A DNA stretch of 64,000 bases. Source: an uncultured Lachnospiraceae bacterium (GTDB lineage Bacteria; Bacillota; Clostridia; Lachnospirales; Lachnospiraceae). The notes below the pieces were generated by a model. The model did not search any database. It was not told the origin of the DNA and worked only from the letters and a program-made list of their open reading frames with translations. Location of the stretch: assembly GCA_910577015.1 (NCBI GenBank), contig CAJTKU010000012.1, forward strand, positions 1 to 64,000. The letters run 5' to 3'. Position 1 is the stretch's first letter. Every line of letters begins with the position of its first letter. A program made the translations under genes and the position numbers. This document shows positions 43,913 through 52,499 of this stretch, one piece after another.

Positions 43913-44839
43913 TTATAATTTGTATTCCCGGTAAAGCTTATTGCGGTAATCTGCATTATCTGCCGCATGTAAGAGCTCGTCTGCCCTACCTGCTTCCAAA
44001 AGCTTCTTTGTCAAAGAAGCAAAACGCTTTTCGCCCTTTTTTTCTCCTCTTTTTTCTCCGCGCTTTTCCCCTCTTTTTTCCCCGGCGGCATATTCTGCCT
44101 GCCGCATCAGTTCTTTTTCTTTTTCTTCGTTATACTCAAAAATACTCACGCTTATCGCCTCCGCCCTGTATTTTGTGAGAAACCCCTTTAAGATGCCTTC
44201 TGCTATACATTCTTCCACTGCCCGCTCTACCGCCTCATTTAACTCCATTTTCCCTGCGTAGCCCCTTACCCGCTCTACATAAAGTTCGTATTCTTTCAGC
44301 AGTCGGCAGCTTTCCTTCAGCCCTTCATTGCTCCCGGAGTTAATGTTCAGCACCGTAACCTTCAACTCCAAGTCCGGGTTCTTTACATTCTTTTCAAAAG
44401 AATCGGAAAGCTTTAATACCATGCGCTCCGGCTGCCTGGCCGTACCGTTGTAGAAAACAACAAATTTTGGTGTCGGTATCCTGACACGGGAAGAAACGTA
44501 CAACGATTTATCTGCTATCAACTTCTGGTACTCCTTTGCCGCATAAAACAAATTCCGAAGCGGCATATTGGGATTGAAGGTTGACTGGTGCTCATAAAGG
44601 TTTAAATAAAAGTCCATCACAAATGCAATGTCATTCTTCATATTCATGTAGACGGCGTTTTCCAGCGTAACAATTTCCAATTCATCCGAATTTGCATAAT
44701 CCGTCCCGTTGACTGCATTATACAGACTTAAAAGCATTTCCTTTCCGTTAAAGAGCATCCTGAAAAGATTGTCTTTATACTCCCTCCTGGCTTTCACAGA
44801 GACATGGCTGTCCGTTACTTTCTCACTGCTATGTATCAT
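43913..44839 (-). CDS. Rpn/PD-(D/E)XK nuclease-like protein
   Basis: A 308-residue protein of the Rpn / transposase-like PD-(D/E)XK family. It starts with a typical DNLFRMLFNGKEMLLSLYN segment, has AFVMDFYLNLYEHQSTFNPN, and PTPKFVVFYNGTARQPERM. Members are thought to be DNA nucleases; the Asp/Glu/Gln residues in the EHQS and FYNG segments are consistent with that. Near the C-terminus the unit GEKR is repeated about five times (a 12-base tandem repeat at about 44021-44091). AGGAGG lies 4 bases before the ATG, and a promoter is at 44973-45001. Confidence 0.82.
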   Translation of the reverse strand: MIHSSEKVTDSHVSVKARREYKDNLFRMLFNGKEMLLSLYNAVNGTDYANSDELEIVTLENAVYMNMKNDIAFVMDFYLNLYEHQSTFNPNMPLRNLFYAAKEYQKLIADKSLYVSSRVRIPTPKFVVFYNGTARQPERMVLKLSDSFEKNVKNPDLELKVTVLNINSGSNEGLKESCRLLKEYELYVERVRGYAGKMELNEAVERAVEECIAEGILKGFLTKYRAEAISVSIFEYNEEKEKELMRQAEYAAGEKRGEKRGEKRGEKKGEKRFASLTKKLLEAGRADELLHAADNADYRNKLYREYKL

Positions 44840-44972
44840 ATTACCTCCTTTGCAGGAGCGCTTCCGGAAATCTCCTGCTTTTTCATTGTTATGGGAAAAG
44901 CATAGATTTTCTGGATATTAGAAAAAAGACAGTCAATGTGACCGAAAAATTAGAAATGTATGCTTTTAATAT

Positions 44973-45001
44973 AGTATACCATGGCAATGTCATACAAGCA
45001 A
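44973..45001 (-). promoter_or_regulatory. Promoter of the Rpn-like gene
   Basis: Minus strand: TTGCTT (44996-45001), 17 bases, TATACT (44973-44978). The roughly 130-base leader ends with a hairpin GCAGGAG/CTCCTGC (about 44855-44881) just before the Shine-Dalgarno. No gene lies in 44840-45083. Confidence 0.6.
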
Positions 45002-45083
45002 CAAAATAATTATAAAATGTTTATTTTACTATTTATTTTCTAATTTTGAATATGAATTCTGATTTGTGCATAAAATTGGATGT

Positions 45084-45626
45084 TCAAATTGATTCAACTA
45101 ACTCATTCAAGTCTTCTTCATCTAAACCTGAAGCAGAATAAATTAAGCCCCTATATTTATCTATGAACTGCTTAAGATGTTCTTTACAGCCCAAATCAAA
45201 TAAAAGCATACAGCCATTATGGAAAATATCACAGTCTGGTTTCTCTTGTTTTTCTTCTACCGCTGCCAGCATAAGTACGTAATCTGCAATCTTTATTCGT
45301 TCTGAGCAGCGCCTAATTTTTTTTAACGTTATTCTTGCATAAGCAGCTACTTCTTCTTGCTCCTGTAAAGCTATTTGGGTAAGTTCTTCAAAAACAGATA
45401 ATATCGCATTTTCGTCCCACATATCAGTACTTCTCAGAAAGTCCAATACTAATAAACGTTTATGCAAATCTCGCTTAAGCAGATGAGGACTAAGCTCTAT
45501 ATATAAATCAAGATATTTTACATCAGGATTTTCTTTAACCCAATTGAAGATTTTGAATCTATAATCCTGATAAACCGCCATAAGCTCTAACCATGTTTTG
45601 CTATGCTCCTCACTAAATTCAATCAT
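45084..45626 (-). CDS. Hypothetical helical protein
   Basis: A 180-residue soluble, mainly helical protein that I do not recognise. It has no signal peptide, membrane segment or known motif; it is rich in Leu, Glu and Lys, with stretches like ELTQIALQEQEEVAAYARI and a hydrophobic CDIFHNGCMLLFDLG. GGAG precedes the ATG. It is 12 bases after a GNAT gene in the same direction and is the last gene of the run that begins at folC, so co-transcription is likely. Confidence 0.75.
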   Translation of the reverse strand: MIEFSEEHSKTWLELMAVYQDYRFKIFNWVKENPDVKYLDLYIELSPHLLKRDLHKRLLVLDFLRSTDMWDENAILSVFEELTQIALQEQEEVAAYARITLKKIRRCSERIKIADYVLMLAAVEEKQEKPDCDIFHNGCMLLFDLGCKEHLKQFIDKYRGLIYSASGLDEEDLNELVESI

Positions 45627-45638
45627 TGTTTGTCTCCG

Positions 45639-46073
45639 TTAAAAATTCCGATTAATATATTTGAACATCCCGGCGCCCCGATTTTCATCAGGGCGTCTTG
45701 TAAAGCCCAGTTTTTCATAAAACGGCTCTTTGCTTTTTGCCGCCATAAGCCCTATCGTCGCTTTTGTACAGGGAAGACTGTTTGTTTCCGCATATTGTAC
45801 CAGTCTTTCCACTATTGCTTTTCCAATCCCCTGTCCCTGATACTCCGGTAATACAACCACGTCCTGTATATACCAATACATAATGCCATCCCCCACAAGG
45901 CGGCCCATGCCTACTGCTCTTTCCCCACATAGCGCAACCACTGAAAACAATCCGTTTTGCAGCGCCTTTTCTGCCTGTGGAAACGGTGTTTTCAAAAAAC
46001 CTGCCGAGACACGCAGTTCTATAAAATCTTCTGGTTTTAGCGCGTTATCTCTTAATTGTATTTTATTTTCCAT
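45639..46073 (-). CDS. GNAT-family N-acetyltransferase, small
   Basis: A 144-residue acetyltransferase with the acetyl-CoA motif VVVLPEYQGQGIGKAIVERL, preceded by VALCGERAVGMGRLVGDG and followed by GLMAAKSKEPFYEKLGF. Substrate unknown. It is 40 bases after the lipoprotein gene. Confidence 0.92.
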   Translation of the reverse strand: MENKIQLRDNALKPEDFIELRVSAGFLKTPFPQAEKALQNGLFSVVALCGERAVGMGRLVGDGIMYWYIQDVVVLPEYQGQGIGKAIVERLVQYAETNSLPCTKATIGLMAAKSKEPFYEKLGFTRRPDENRGAGMFKYINRNF

Positions 46074-46113
46074 TCATATACCCCCTCCTCGTTCCTGTGC
46101 CGCTTTTTATACA

Positions 46114-47505
46114 TCAATGCCCAAAACGTCCCCGGAAATCCAATACAAGGCCGGTAAGGCAGGTATCTTCATAGAGAGTCCCCGGATACACCTCTTCAAT
46201 CACAAACCGAAATTCTATCGTGCCGCTGTCCACTGCCCTGATATCTCCTTCCGGTAAAAGGAAATACTGCGGCCGAATGGTATCTTCCAGATGCAGATAT
46301 GCATATGGCTTATCCTCCACATACATCAACAAGGTCTTCACTCGCCCGTTCTCTTCCCATGTTTTTTCGTCTTTGGCATATCCGTTTACGATACAGATTT
46401 CCGTATAGCGGATATAGCCGTCCAGCGGATAGCCGCTGCTGTCATAGCGAAAGCCGTCCCATTCATACCCTCCGTTTTCCCATGAACCGTAAAGCCAGCT
46501 TTCAGAGTCACGATAAAAGATGCTCTCTCCAATGCCATTCCCCTCCGCTCCCTCTGCCCATGCACAGCTTCTGCCCCTGAAGTACAATAGATTATACGCC
46601 GAATATCTGTCGTCCCCGGAAGCCAGTTCAGAAGACGCCTCTATTTCCAAAGAAATATTTCCTACACAAAATTCCCCACAGGGATAATGCCATGCTTCAA
46701 AACCAAAGTCCGGCGCGTCATCCGCTTCTTCAAAAGAACAAAAGTGTTCGTCGTCCGCACTCTCCCCATAGAAAAAATTTCTGATATCCGGGGTCAGAAC
46801 ATAAGGCTCCTTCGGGTATCTCACCACCGGCTCCATATTTTCCACAGGCAGAATCTCAAACGGACGCAGACCGTTTGCCAGTGCATATTCCTTTACCGGA
46901 TTGTCCTCACCGCCTTTTCCGAAACAGAGAAAGCAGTCCCCGCTGCATCCTGCAAAAGCATCCTCCCCAATCACACAATCCGCATTCGGCACATATATGC
47001 TTTGTAACAGGGAATTGTCCGCAAATGCACGTTCCCCAATCACGGAAAGCTGACTCGGAAAGACAACCTTTTCCACCCCGATATTGCAAAAAGCCTCCGC
47101 CCCGATTTCTTTTATGGGCATTCCGTCTATTTCCTCGGGGATACGCAGATTTTCCGGACCGGATAGAACCTCCTCCCTGTATTTTTCCCCGAAACCGGTA
47201 AGCACAATATAGTCCATTCCGTTTTCCGAACGGACTTCATAAGAAAAATCAATATCCGCCCCCTGTAATTCTGCTTCTTCCTGCCCTGCCTCTCCCCCTA
47301 TCGCCTCTATCGTTTCCTCCGGCGTTACTTCCGGTGTCTTTTCCGTTGTTTCTTCCGGTGTCTCTTCCGGCGTTTCTTCCTGCACCGGCATGACTGCCTT
47401 TGTCCCTTCTTTCCTGCCTGACACAGCCTCCCCGCCCGTCTGCTTATTCCCGCAGCCCAAAGCCAGCACGATGCAGGCAGTAAACAACAAATATATCCTT
47501 TTCAT
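46114..47505 (-). CDS. Leucine-rich-repeat lipoprotein
   Basis: A 463-residue exported lipoprotein. The lipobox VLALGC puts the lipidated Cys near residue 18. An intrinsically disordered Pro/Glu/Thr segment (about 41-65, ETPEETPEETTEKTPEV) is followed by BspA-type LRR_5 repeats (KEIGAEAFCNIGVEKVVF, SVIGERAFADNS, CVIGEDAFAGC) at about 130-190. The remaining 270 residues are acidic and Tyr/Trp-rich with unknown fold. It should be tethered to the outer face of the membrane. Its ATG overlaps the phosphoesterase stop as ATGA. Confidence 0.85.
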   Translation of the reverse strand: MKRIYLLFTACIVLALGCGNKQTGGEAVSGRKEGTKAVMPVQEETPEETPEETTEKTPEVTPEETIEAIGGEAGQEEAELQGADIDFSYEVRSENGMDYIVLTGFGEKYREEVLSGPENLRIPEEIDGMPIKEIGAEAFCNIGVEKVVFPSQLSVIGERAFADNSLLQSIYVPNADCVIGEDAFAGCSGDCFLCFGKGGEDNPVKEYALANGLRPFEILPVENMEPVVRYPKEPYVLTPDIRNFFYGESADDEHFCSFEEADDAPDFGFEAWHYPCGEFCVGNISLEIEASSELASGDDRYSAYNLLYFRGRSCAWAEGAEGNGIGESIFYRDSESWLYGSWENGGYEWDGFRYDSSGYPLDGYIRYTEICIVNGYAKDEKTWEENGRVKTLLMYVEDKPYAYLHLEDTIRPQYFLLPEGDIRAVDSGTIEFRFVIEEVYPGTLYEDTCLTGLVLDFRGRFGH

Positions 47506-48380
47506 AACCCTTTTCCCCCTACCTCTATGCCAAAGCTTTGCAGCGCCTCCTCAAAATACTTTTCCGGAATATTCGGCCAGCTGCAATCTCCCGTATCTTC
47601 CAGGCACAAAGCCATCGCCTTGTTTAAAACCCTTCCGTGTGTGACGGCTTCCCCACGTATTATCCTTTCTGTAATCCGGGCCCAGCAGGGCGCATGCTCA
47701 TAAAGCCTCTCCTCCTGCATCTGGCAAAGGACTTTTTCCCTGTCGTAATCCAGGGAGACAAACTCCTCCTGCCACCTGCCTTCTTCTCCGCAAAGAAACA
47801 TAAACTGCGCTTTTCCCCCGCTCAGAAAAGATACGCCCACTGAGCCGGGATTTAACACGCACCTGCCATTATGCAGAATCTTCCCCTGTATATGGGTATG
47901 CCCGGATATAATAACATCTGTATTTGAATTATCCATCACGGCTTCCGTCCTCTCGTTTCCGGGCAAAAGCTTCTCATTTACCTTTTCAGGGGAACCATGG
48001 CAGATGGTGACGGGCGGCAGCCCCTGCACATTGACTTCCATGGCAATCGGCATTTCTTCGTAAAAATCCAAATCCTCAGATGTCAGGTTATTATATGCAT
48101 ATAACAGCATACCGCTTGTGGAATCCTTATCCTTCCAGCCTTTTTCCCCGTTTTTCCTGTAATTTAACCAATACTCCTCTTTATTTCCCCTGATAAAATA
48201 GCACTTGTATTTGCTTTGCAGCCCATACAAAATCTCCATTGTCCTTTCCGGATATGCCAGCTCCCCTACATAATCACCCAGAAAGAAGAAAGTATCCGCA
48301 TGATGGGAAAACGCATAAGAAAGGCATTCTTCCAACGCCACATAATTGCTGTGAATGTCCGCCAGTACCGCTATTTTCAT
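47502..48380 (-). CDS. Calcineurin-like metallophosphoesterase
   Basis: A 292-residue cytoplasmic phosphoesterase. Metal ligands are seen in KIAVLADIHSN (Asp, His), FFLGDYVGE, FIRGNKEE (the usual GNHE with Lys) and ISGHTHIQGK. Substrate is unknown: families like this include YfcE phosphodiesterases and ApaH/serine-threonine phosphatases. The ATG at 48380 has AGGAGG upstream; an open frame extends 16 codons further. It overlaps folBK and the lipoprotein gene as ATGA, so it is translated with the folate genes and is a candidate for a missing phosphatase step. Confidence 0.88.
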   Translation of the reverse strand: MKIAVLADIHSNYVALEECLSYAFSHHADTFFFLGDYVGELAYPERTMEILYGLQSKYKCYFIRGNKEEYWLNYRKNGEKGWKDKDSTSGMLLYAYNNLTSEDLDFYEEMPIAMEVNVQGLPPVTICHGSPEKVNEKLLPGNERTEAVMDNSNTDVIISGHTHIQGKILHNGRCVLNPGSVGVSFLSGGKAQFMFLCGEEGRWQEEFVSLDYDREKVLCQMQEERLYEHAPCWARITERIIRGEAVTHGRVLNKAMALCLEDTGDCSWPNIPEKYFEEALQSFGIEVGGKGL

Positions 48381-49225
48381 ATTCCTTCCTCCTGTGTATC
48401 GCTGAAACTGCCTGCAAGTTCCCGCCAAAGCTCCTCCATGGTTTTTCCATATACCGGATGCCTGAAGTACGGCGCAATCTGCGCCATGGGCTTCAGTACA
48501 AAATCCCTGTTCTGCATATCCACATGCGGTATCAGAAGCGTTTCATCCTCATAGACCAGCTTATCATAAAAAATAATATCCAAATCCAGCGTTCTTGGAC
48601 CCCAATGAACTTTTCTTTCCCGCCCCGCATCCTTTTCCAGCCTGTGCAGGACCTCCAGCAGTTCATGGGGCGTATACAGCGTTTCCATTTCCAGCACACC
48701 GTTTATAAAATCATCCTGCCTGACTCCGCCGTACGGCTTTGTCACTATACTGTCGCTTACCTTAAGCACCCTGTTTCGCCCATCCCCGGAAATGCCGGAA
48801 ACTGCATCCGATATATACTTTCTGCTGTCCCCCATATTGGAACCGAATGCCACAAAGACACGGTGCCAGCCCCTGTGAATTTTAACCGAAACCGATTCAA
48901 AGCGCATGGGAATGGGGGCGTGGGGCTTTCTGATTTCCAAATCCAGCGATTTGACAAGCGGAAAAGCAAGCAGTATCTTTTCTGCCGTCGCCTCCGCCGC
49001 TGTTTCAATCAAATCATAGGTATGCTCTGTCAGACACTTTTTGATAAACAGACTGACCTCTCCATAATGGGTGGATAAAGTTAAATCATCTTTTAATCCG
49101 GAAGGACGCAAATCCGTATACAGCACGGCATTCACATAAAAATACTGTCCCTGCGCCTTTTCCTCGGGAAACACTCCGTGATTGGCAAAAACCTCCAGAT
49201 TGTCTATTCTGATTTCATCTGGCAT
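48377..49225 (-). CDS. folBK: Bifunctional dihydroneopterin aldolase/HPPK
   Basis: A 282-residue fusion. Residues 1-118 are FolB (IRIDNLEVFANHGVFPEEK, LSTHYGEV, LIETAAEATAEKIL), which cleaves dihydroneopterin to 6-hydroxymethyl-dihydropterin. Residues 120-282 are FolK (VFVAFGSNMGDSRKYI, GVRQDDFINGVLEM, WGPRTLDLDIIFYD), which pyrophosphorylates the product. Fused FolB-FolK is common in clostridia. It lies 33 bases after folP and overlaps the phosphoesterase gene as ATGA. Confidence 0.96.
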   Translation of the reverse strand: MPDEIRIDNLEVFANHGVFPEEKAQGQYFYVNAVLYTDLRPSGLKDDLTLSTHYGEVSLFIKKCLTEHTYDLIETAAEATAEKILLAFPLVKSLDLEIRKPHAPIPMRFESVSVKIHRGWHRVFVAFGSNMGDSRKYISDAVSGISGDGRNRVLKVSDSIVTKPYGGVRQDDFINGVLEMETLYTPHELLEVLHRLEKDAGRERKVHWGPRTLDLDIIFYDKLVYEDETLLIPHVDMQNRDFVLKPMAQIAPYFRHPVYGKTMEELWRELAGSFSDTQEEGI

Positions 49226-49258
49226 GTGCCGCCTCCTTCATTAAAATAAAAATTGCTT

Positions 49259-50065
49259 TCAGCTATGTAAAATGGCCTCCGCCATCCTGATGGCGCGTGC
49301 ATTTTCTTTTACGTCGTGCACACGAACGAAGGTACAGCCCTTCATCACTGCAATAACAGTCGTTACCAATGTACCTTCCATGCGCTCCGAAACAGGCAAA
49401 TCCAACGTAAGCCCAATCACCGACTTCCTGCTTGTCCCTAAAAGCAGAGGGCATCCGAACATATGCAGCTCTTCCAGATTGTTGATAACCTGCAGGTTCT
49501 GCTCATAGGTTTTCCCGAAGCCTACACCGGGGTCCAGCAGAATTTTATCCCCCGCAATCCCGGCCTTTCCGGCCAAAAACAAGGTATCCGCCAAATCTGA
49601 CGCCACGTCCTGCATAAAGTCCTGATAGCAGGGCTCTTTCCTGTTGTGCATCAGACAGCAGGGCAGACCGCTTTCTGCAATCACTCCCGCCATCCTGTCG
49701 TCATACTTTAGTCCCCATATGTCGTTTATCAAATCAATCCCGGCTTCAATCCCAGCTTTCGCCACATCTGCTTTGTAAGTATCCAGTGAAACAGGGATAT
49801 CAAATCTGGATTTAATATTTTCAATTGTGGGTATTACGCGCGCAATCTCCTCTTCTGCTGTCAAAATAGTATATCCCGGTCTGGTAGACTCCCCGCCGAT
49901 ATCCAGGATATCCATGCCGTCTTTTATCATCTCTTCCACATGGAAAAGCGCCCTGTCCATATCGTTCCATTTTCCGCCGTCGGAAAAGGAATCCGGCGTC
50001 ACATTCAGTATACCGAAGATATAGGTTTTTCCCTGATTTGCAAACTCCCTGTTCCCGATTTTCAA
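49259..50065 (-). CDS. folP: Dihydropteroate synthase
   Basis: A 268-residue DHPS that joins 6-hydroxymethyl-dihydropterin pyrophosphate to p-aminobenzoate; it is the sulfonamide target. Motifs are FGILNVTPDSFSDGGKW, DIGGESTRPGY, LINDIWG, LLDPGVGFGKT and LLGTSRKSVIG. The start is TTG at 50065, 8 bases after AGGAGG; a GTG 9 codons upstream has no such site. It is 11 bases after the HD gene. Confidence 0.95.
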   Translation of the reverse strand: MKIGNREFANQGKTYIFGILNVTPDSFSDGGKWNDMDRALFHVEEMIKDGMDILDIGGESTRPGYTILTAEEEIARVIPTIENIKSRFDIPVSLDTYKADVAKAGIEAGIDLINDIWGLKYDDRMAGVIAESGLPCCLMHNRKEPCYQDFMQDVASDLADTLFLAGKAGIAGDKILLDPGVGFGKTYEQNLQVINNLEELHMFGCPLLLGTSRKSVIGLTLDLPVSERMEGTLVTTVIAVMKGCTFVRVHDVKENARAIRMAEAILHS

Positions 50066-50076
50066 TTTGAAGCCTC

Positions 50077-50559
50077 CTAATATTTTATCCACATATTTTT
50101 CTTTTCCTTTTTCCAGTTACAGGCTTTTTCCATGTTGCAGGCAAAACACGGCCTGCTCGCCTTGTCTGCGCGGTATAAAATACCGCTCAACGATTTTTCT
50201 TCTGCTATCTTTTCCGTACGGTGATTTCGTATGGCATCTTGAATAACATCTGTTTCTATATCGCTGTATCCGCATTCCCGCAAGATAGCAGGGGCAATCA
50301 CCGCGCCTGCCTGCTCGTGCGGCGTGCCGTCCTCATACTGCACATGCTTTCCGATATCATGCAGCAGGGCGGCGCCATACACCAATTCCTTATCCAGCAA
50401 AAGCCCTTCCTCCAAATTCAGAATCATGGCAATCCGCGCCACATCCAGCAAGTGGGCCATATTGTGACGGCAGAAGCTCCTGTCAGCCTCTGCCGCGTCA
50501 TTCTTTTTCATATGTTTTTGAAACAATTTATGGTTTATTATTTTATCAATCCTGTCCAT
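50077..50559 (-). CDS. HD-domain phosphohydrolase in the folate operon
   Basis: A 160-residue HD-superfamily protein. Metal-binding residues are seen in FCRHNMAHLLDVARI (His), AALLHDIGKHVQYEDG (HD pair) and IRNHRTEK (His); the order His...HD...His is the classical phosphohydrolase pattern. The C-terminus has a Cys-rich RPCFACNMEKACNW tail. The ATG at 50559 has AGGGAGG upstream. It lies between folE and folP with gaps of about 10 bases. No Nudix FolQ enzyme is visible in the operon, so it is a candidate for dephosphorylating dihydroneopterin triphosphate or monophosphate; this is inference. Confidence 0.85.
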   Translation of the reverse strand: MDRIDKIINHKLFQKHMKKNDAAEADRSFCRHNMAHLLDVARIAMILNLEEGLLLDKELVYGAALLHDIGKHVQYEDGTPHEQAGAVIAPAILRECGYSDIETDVIQDAIRNHRTEKIAEEKSLSGILYRADKASRPCFACNMEKACNWKKEKKNMWIKY

Positions 50560-50569
50560 GGCTTCCTCC

Positions 50570-51124
50570 CTATGCACGCAGCAGGTGGAAAAACTCCTCT
50601 TTTAAACCGGCATCCTCCCTGAATACGCCTCTGGAAGCCACCGTCATTGTTTTGCTTCCCGGTTTTTTGATGCCCCGCATCGTCATACACATATGCTCCG
50701 CTTCCACTGCCACCATCACACCTTTCGGATTTAAATATTGCATGATGGCATCTGCAATCTGCCCTGTCATCTGCTCCTGAATCTGCAGCCTTCTCGCATA
50801 TGCCTCTACAGTCCGGGCAAGCTTGCTTAAACCCACCACTTTTCCATCCGGGATATAGGCGATATGGGCAACCCCGTAAAATGGCATCATGTGATGCTCG
50901 CAGGTAGAATAAAAGACAATATCTTTTTCCAAAACCATTTCACTGTCAGCAACCGTAAAAGTCTTTTCCAGATGCTCCTTTACCTCTTCGTCCGTTCCGG
51001 CAAATATTTCCTCATACATTCTGGCCATTCTCTCCGGCGTTTCTTTTAAACCCTCCCGCTTTAAGTCTTCACCGATACCTTCCAGAATCAATCTCACACC
51101 TGCTTCAATTTTTTCTTTATCCAT
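50570..51124 (-). CDS. folE: GTP cyclohydrolase I
   Basis: A 184-residue type IA GTP cyclohydrolase making dihydroneopterin triphosphate from GTP, the first folate step. Zinc ligands are in YSTCEHHMMPF (Cys and His), with a second Cys in EAEHMCMTMRG; ETPERMARMYEEIF and GLSKLARTVEAYARRLQIQE are family motifs. The ATG at 51124 has GGAGGAAGG upstream; the open frame before it is folC sequence out of frame. It overlaps folC by 8 bases. Confidence 0.97.
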   Translation of the reverse strand: MDKEKIEAGVRLILEGIGEDLKREGLKETPERMARMYEEIFAGTDEEVKEHLEKTFTVADSEMVLEKDIVFYSTCEHHMMPFYGVAHIAYIPDGKVVGLSKLARTVEAYARRLQIQEQMTGQIADAIMQYLNPKGVMVAVEAEHMCMTMRGIKKPGSKTMTVASRGVFREDAGLKEEFFHLLRA

Positions 51125-52463
51125 TATGCCTTCCTCCGCTGAAAGCGGGTCTGTTTTTCCCCGCTGCATTCTGCCTTTTTTCCAATATGTCCAAAAGCCT
51201 GCCCATATAAGACAATGAGCCGAAACTGATAATCACATCTTCTTTTGCCGCCAGAAGGTATGCCATTTCCACTGCTTCCTCCAGACTGCCTGCCGCTGTT
51301 ACGCAGGGATGATATCCCTTCACGGCCTGCGCCAGTTCCAGCGCCGCCATCGCGCGCGGATTGTCCGGCGGGGTCACGGTAATCACCTGCTCCGCATAAA
51401 GGTATGTTTCTGCAATCACTTTTTCAATTTCTTTGTCCCTCAACATCCCCATTATATAGATAATTCTCTTATTTGTAAAATAGAAACGGAGCGATTGCGC
51501 AAGTTTTTTTGCTGCGTCTTCATTGTGGGCGCCGTCCAGAATAAACAACGGCTTTTTTGACGCAATTTGGAACCTTCCCGGCCAGCTTGTTTCCAAAAGG
51601 CCTTTGCGGAGCTGCTTTTCCGATACCGGATAGCCGCATAAGGACAGCTTTCCTATGGTTTCCACTGCCAAAATGGCATTTTCAATCTGGTACTGTCCTG
51701 CACGGGAGATTTCCAGACCGTTAAAACGGACTCCGTCCGCGGTTTCATAGGTAAACCTCTGCCGTTCCAGACCATACTTTACTTTTAACGCCTCTCCCGT
51801 TTTGGTAACCGGACACTGGTTTTCCATCGCTTCCAATTCAATAACATCTGATATTCCATTGTTTTGGGCGGCAGTTACCACATAACAGCCTTTCTTTATA
51901 ATACCGGCCTTTTGTCCTGCAATTTCCTTCAAACTGCTTCCCAGAAACTTCATGTGGTCCATGCTGATGGAGGTAAGCACTGCAACCTTGGTCGTATTTA
52001 TCAGATTGGTGGCGTCCTCCCTTCCGCCCATACCGGCTTCCAGCACCACGATATCACAGGCTTTTTTTTGAAAACATAAAAATGCGGCGGCCGTTTCCGT
52101 CTCAAAAAGAGTGGGCGCCGCCAGTCCCTGCGCTGTCATGGAATCCCCGGCTTCTTTCACTTCCCCGATACACTCGCAAAAAAACTTTCGGGAAACAGGG
52201 CGTCCGTTTATCTGCACATTCTCCCCGTACCCCTGTAGGGATGGGGAAAAATATCTTCCCACCCTGTATCCCGCGCATGCCAGTACCGTGGACACATATG
52301 CCAGTACGGAACCTTTGCCGTTTGTACCTGCTATATGTACAAAAAAAAGCTTATCCTGCGGATTTCCCAGTCTTTTGCAAAGTTCTTTGATATTAAAAAG
52401 TCCCAGCACAATACCGTTTGATTTTAACGAATCCAGATATTGCGTCACTTCCGTATTCTTCAT
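51117..52463 (-). CDS. folC: Folylpolyglutamate/dihydrofolate synthase
   Basis: A 448-residue FolC joining glutamate residues to folates. The ATP site is FVHIAGTNGKGSVLAYVSTVL, followed by GRYFSPSLQ, AGMGGREDATNLI, TSISMDHMKFLG, the C-terminal FILDGAHNEDAAKKLAQ and IIYIMGMLRDKE. It is the first gene of the run folC-folE-HD-folP-folBK-MPE-lipoprotein, with overlapping or abutting genes. Its ATG is 36 bases from a divergent CmpB-like gene. Confidence 0.94.
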   Translation of the reverse strand: MKNTEVTQYLDSLKSNGIVLGLFNIKELCKRLGNPQDKLFFVHIAGTNGKGSVLAYVSTVLACAGYRVGRYFSPSLQGYGENVQINGRPVSRKFFCECIGEVKEAGDSMTAQGLAAPTLFETETAAAFLCFQKKACDIVVLEAGMGGREDATNLINTTKVAVLTSISMDHMKFLGSSLKEIAGQKAGIIKKGCYVVTAAQNNGISDVIELEAMENQCPVTKTGEALKVKYGLERQRFTYETADGVRFNGLEISRAGQYQIENAILAVETIGKLSLCGYPVSEKQLRKGLLETSWPGRFQIASKKPLFILDGAHNEDAAKKLAQSLRFYFTNKRIIYIMGMLRDKEIEKVIAETYLYAEQVITVTPPDNPRAMAALELAQAVKGYHPCVTAAGSLEEAVEMAYLLAAKEDVIISFGSLSYMGRLLDILEKRQNAAGKNRPAFSGGRHNG

Positions 52464-52499
52464 GGTATAAAGCGTCCTTTCCCGGAAATACTACTTCCT

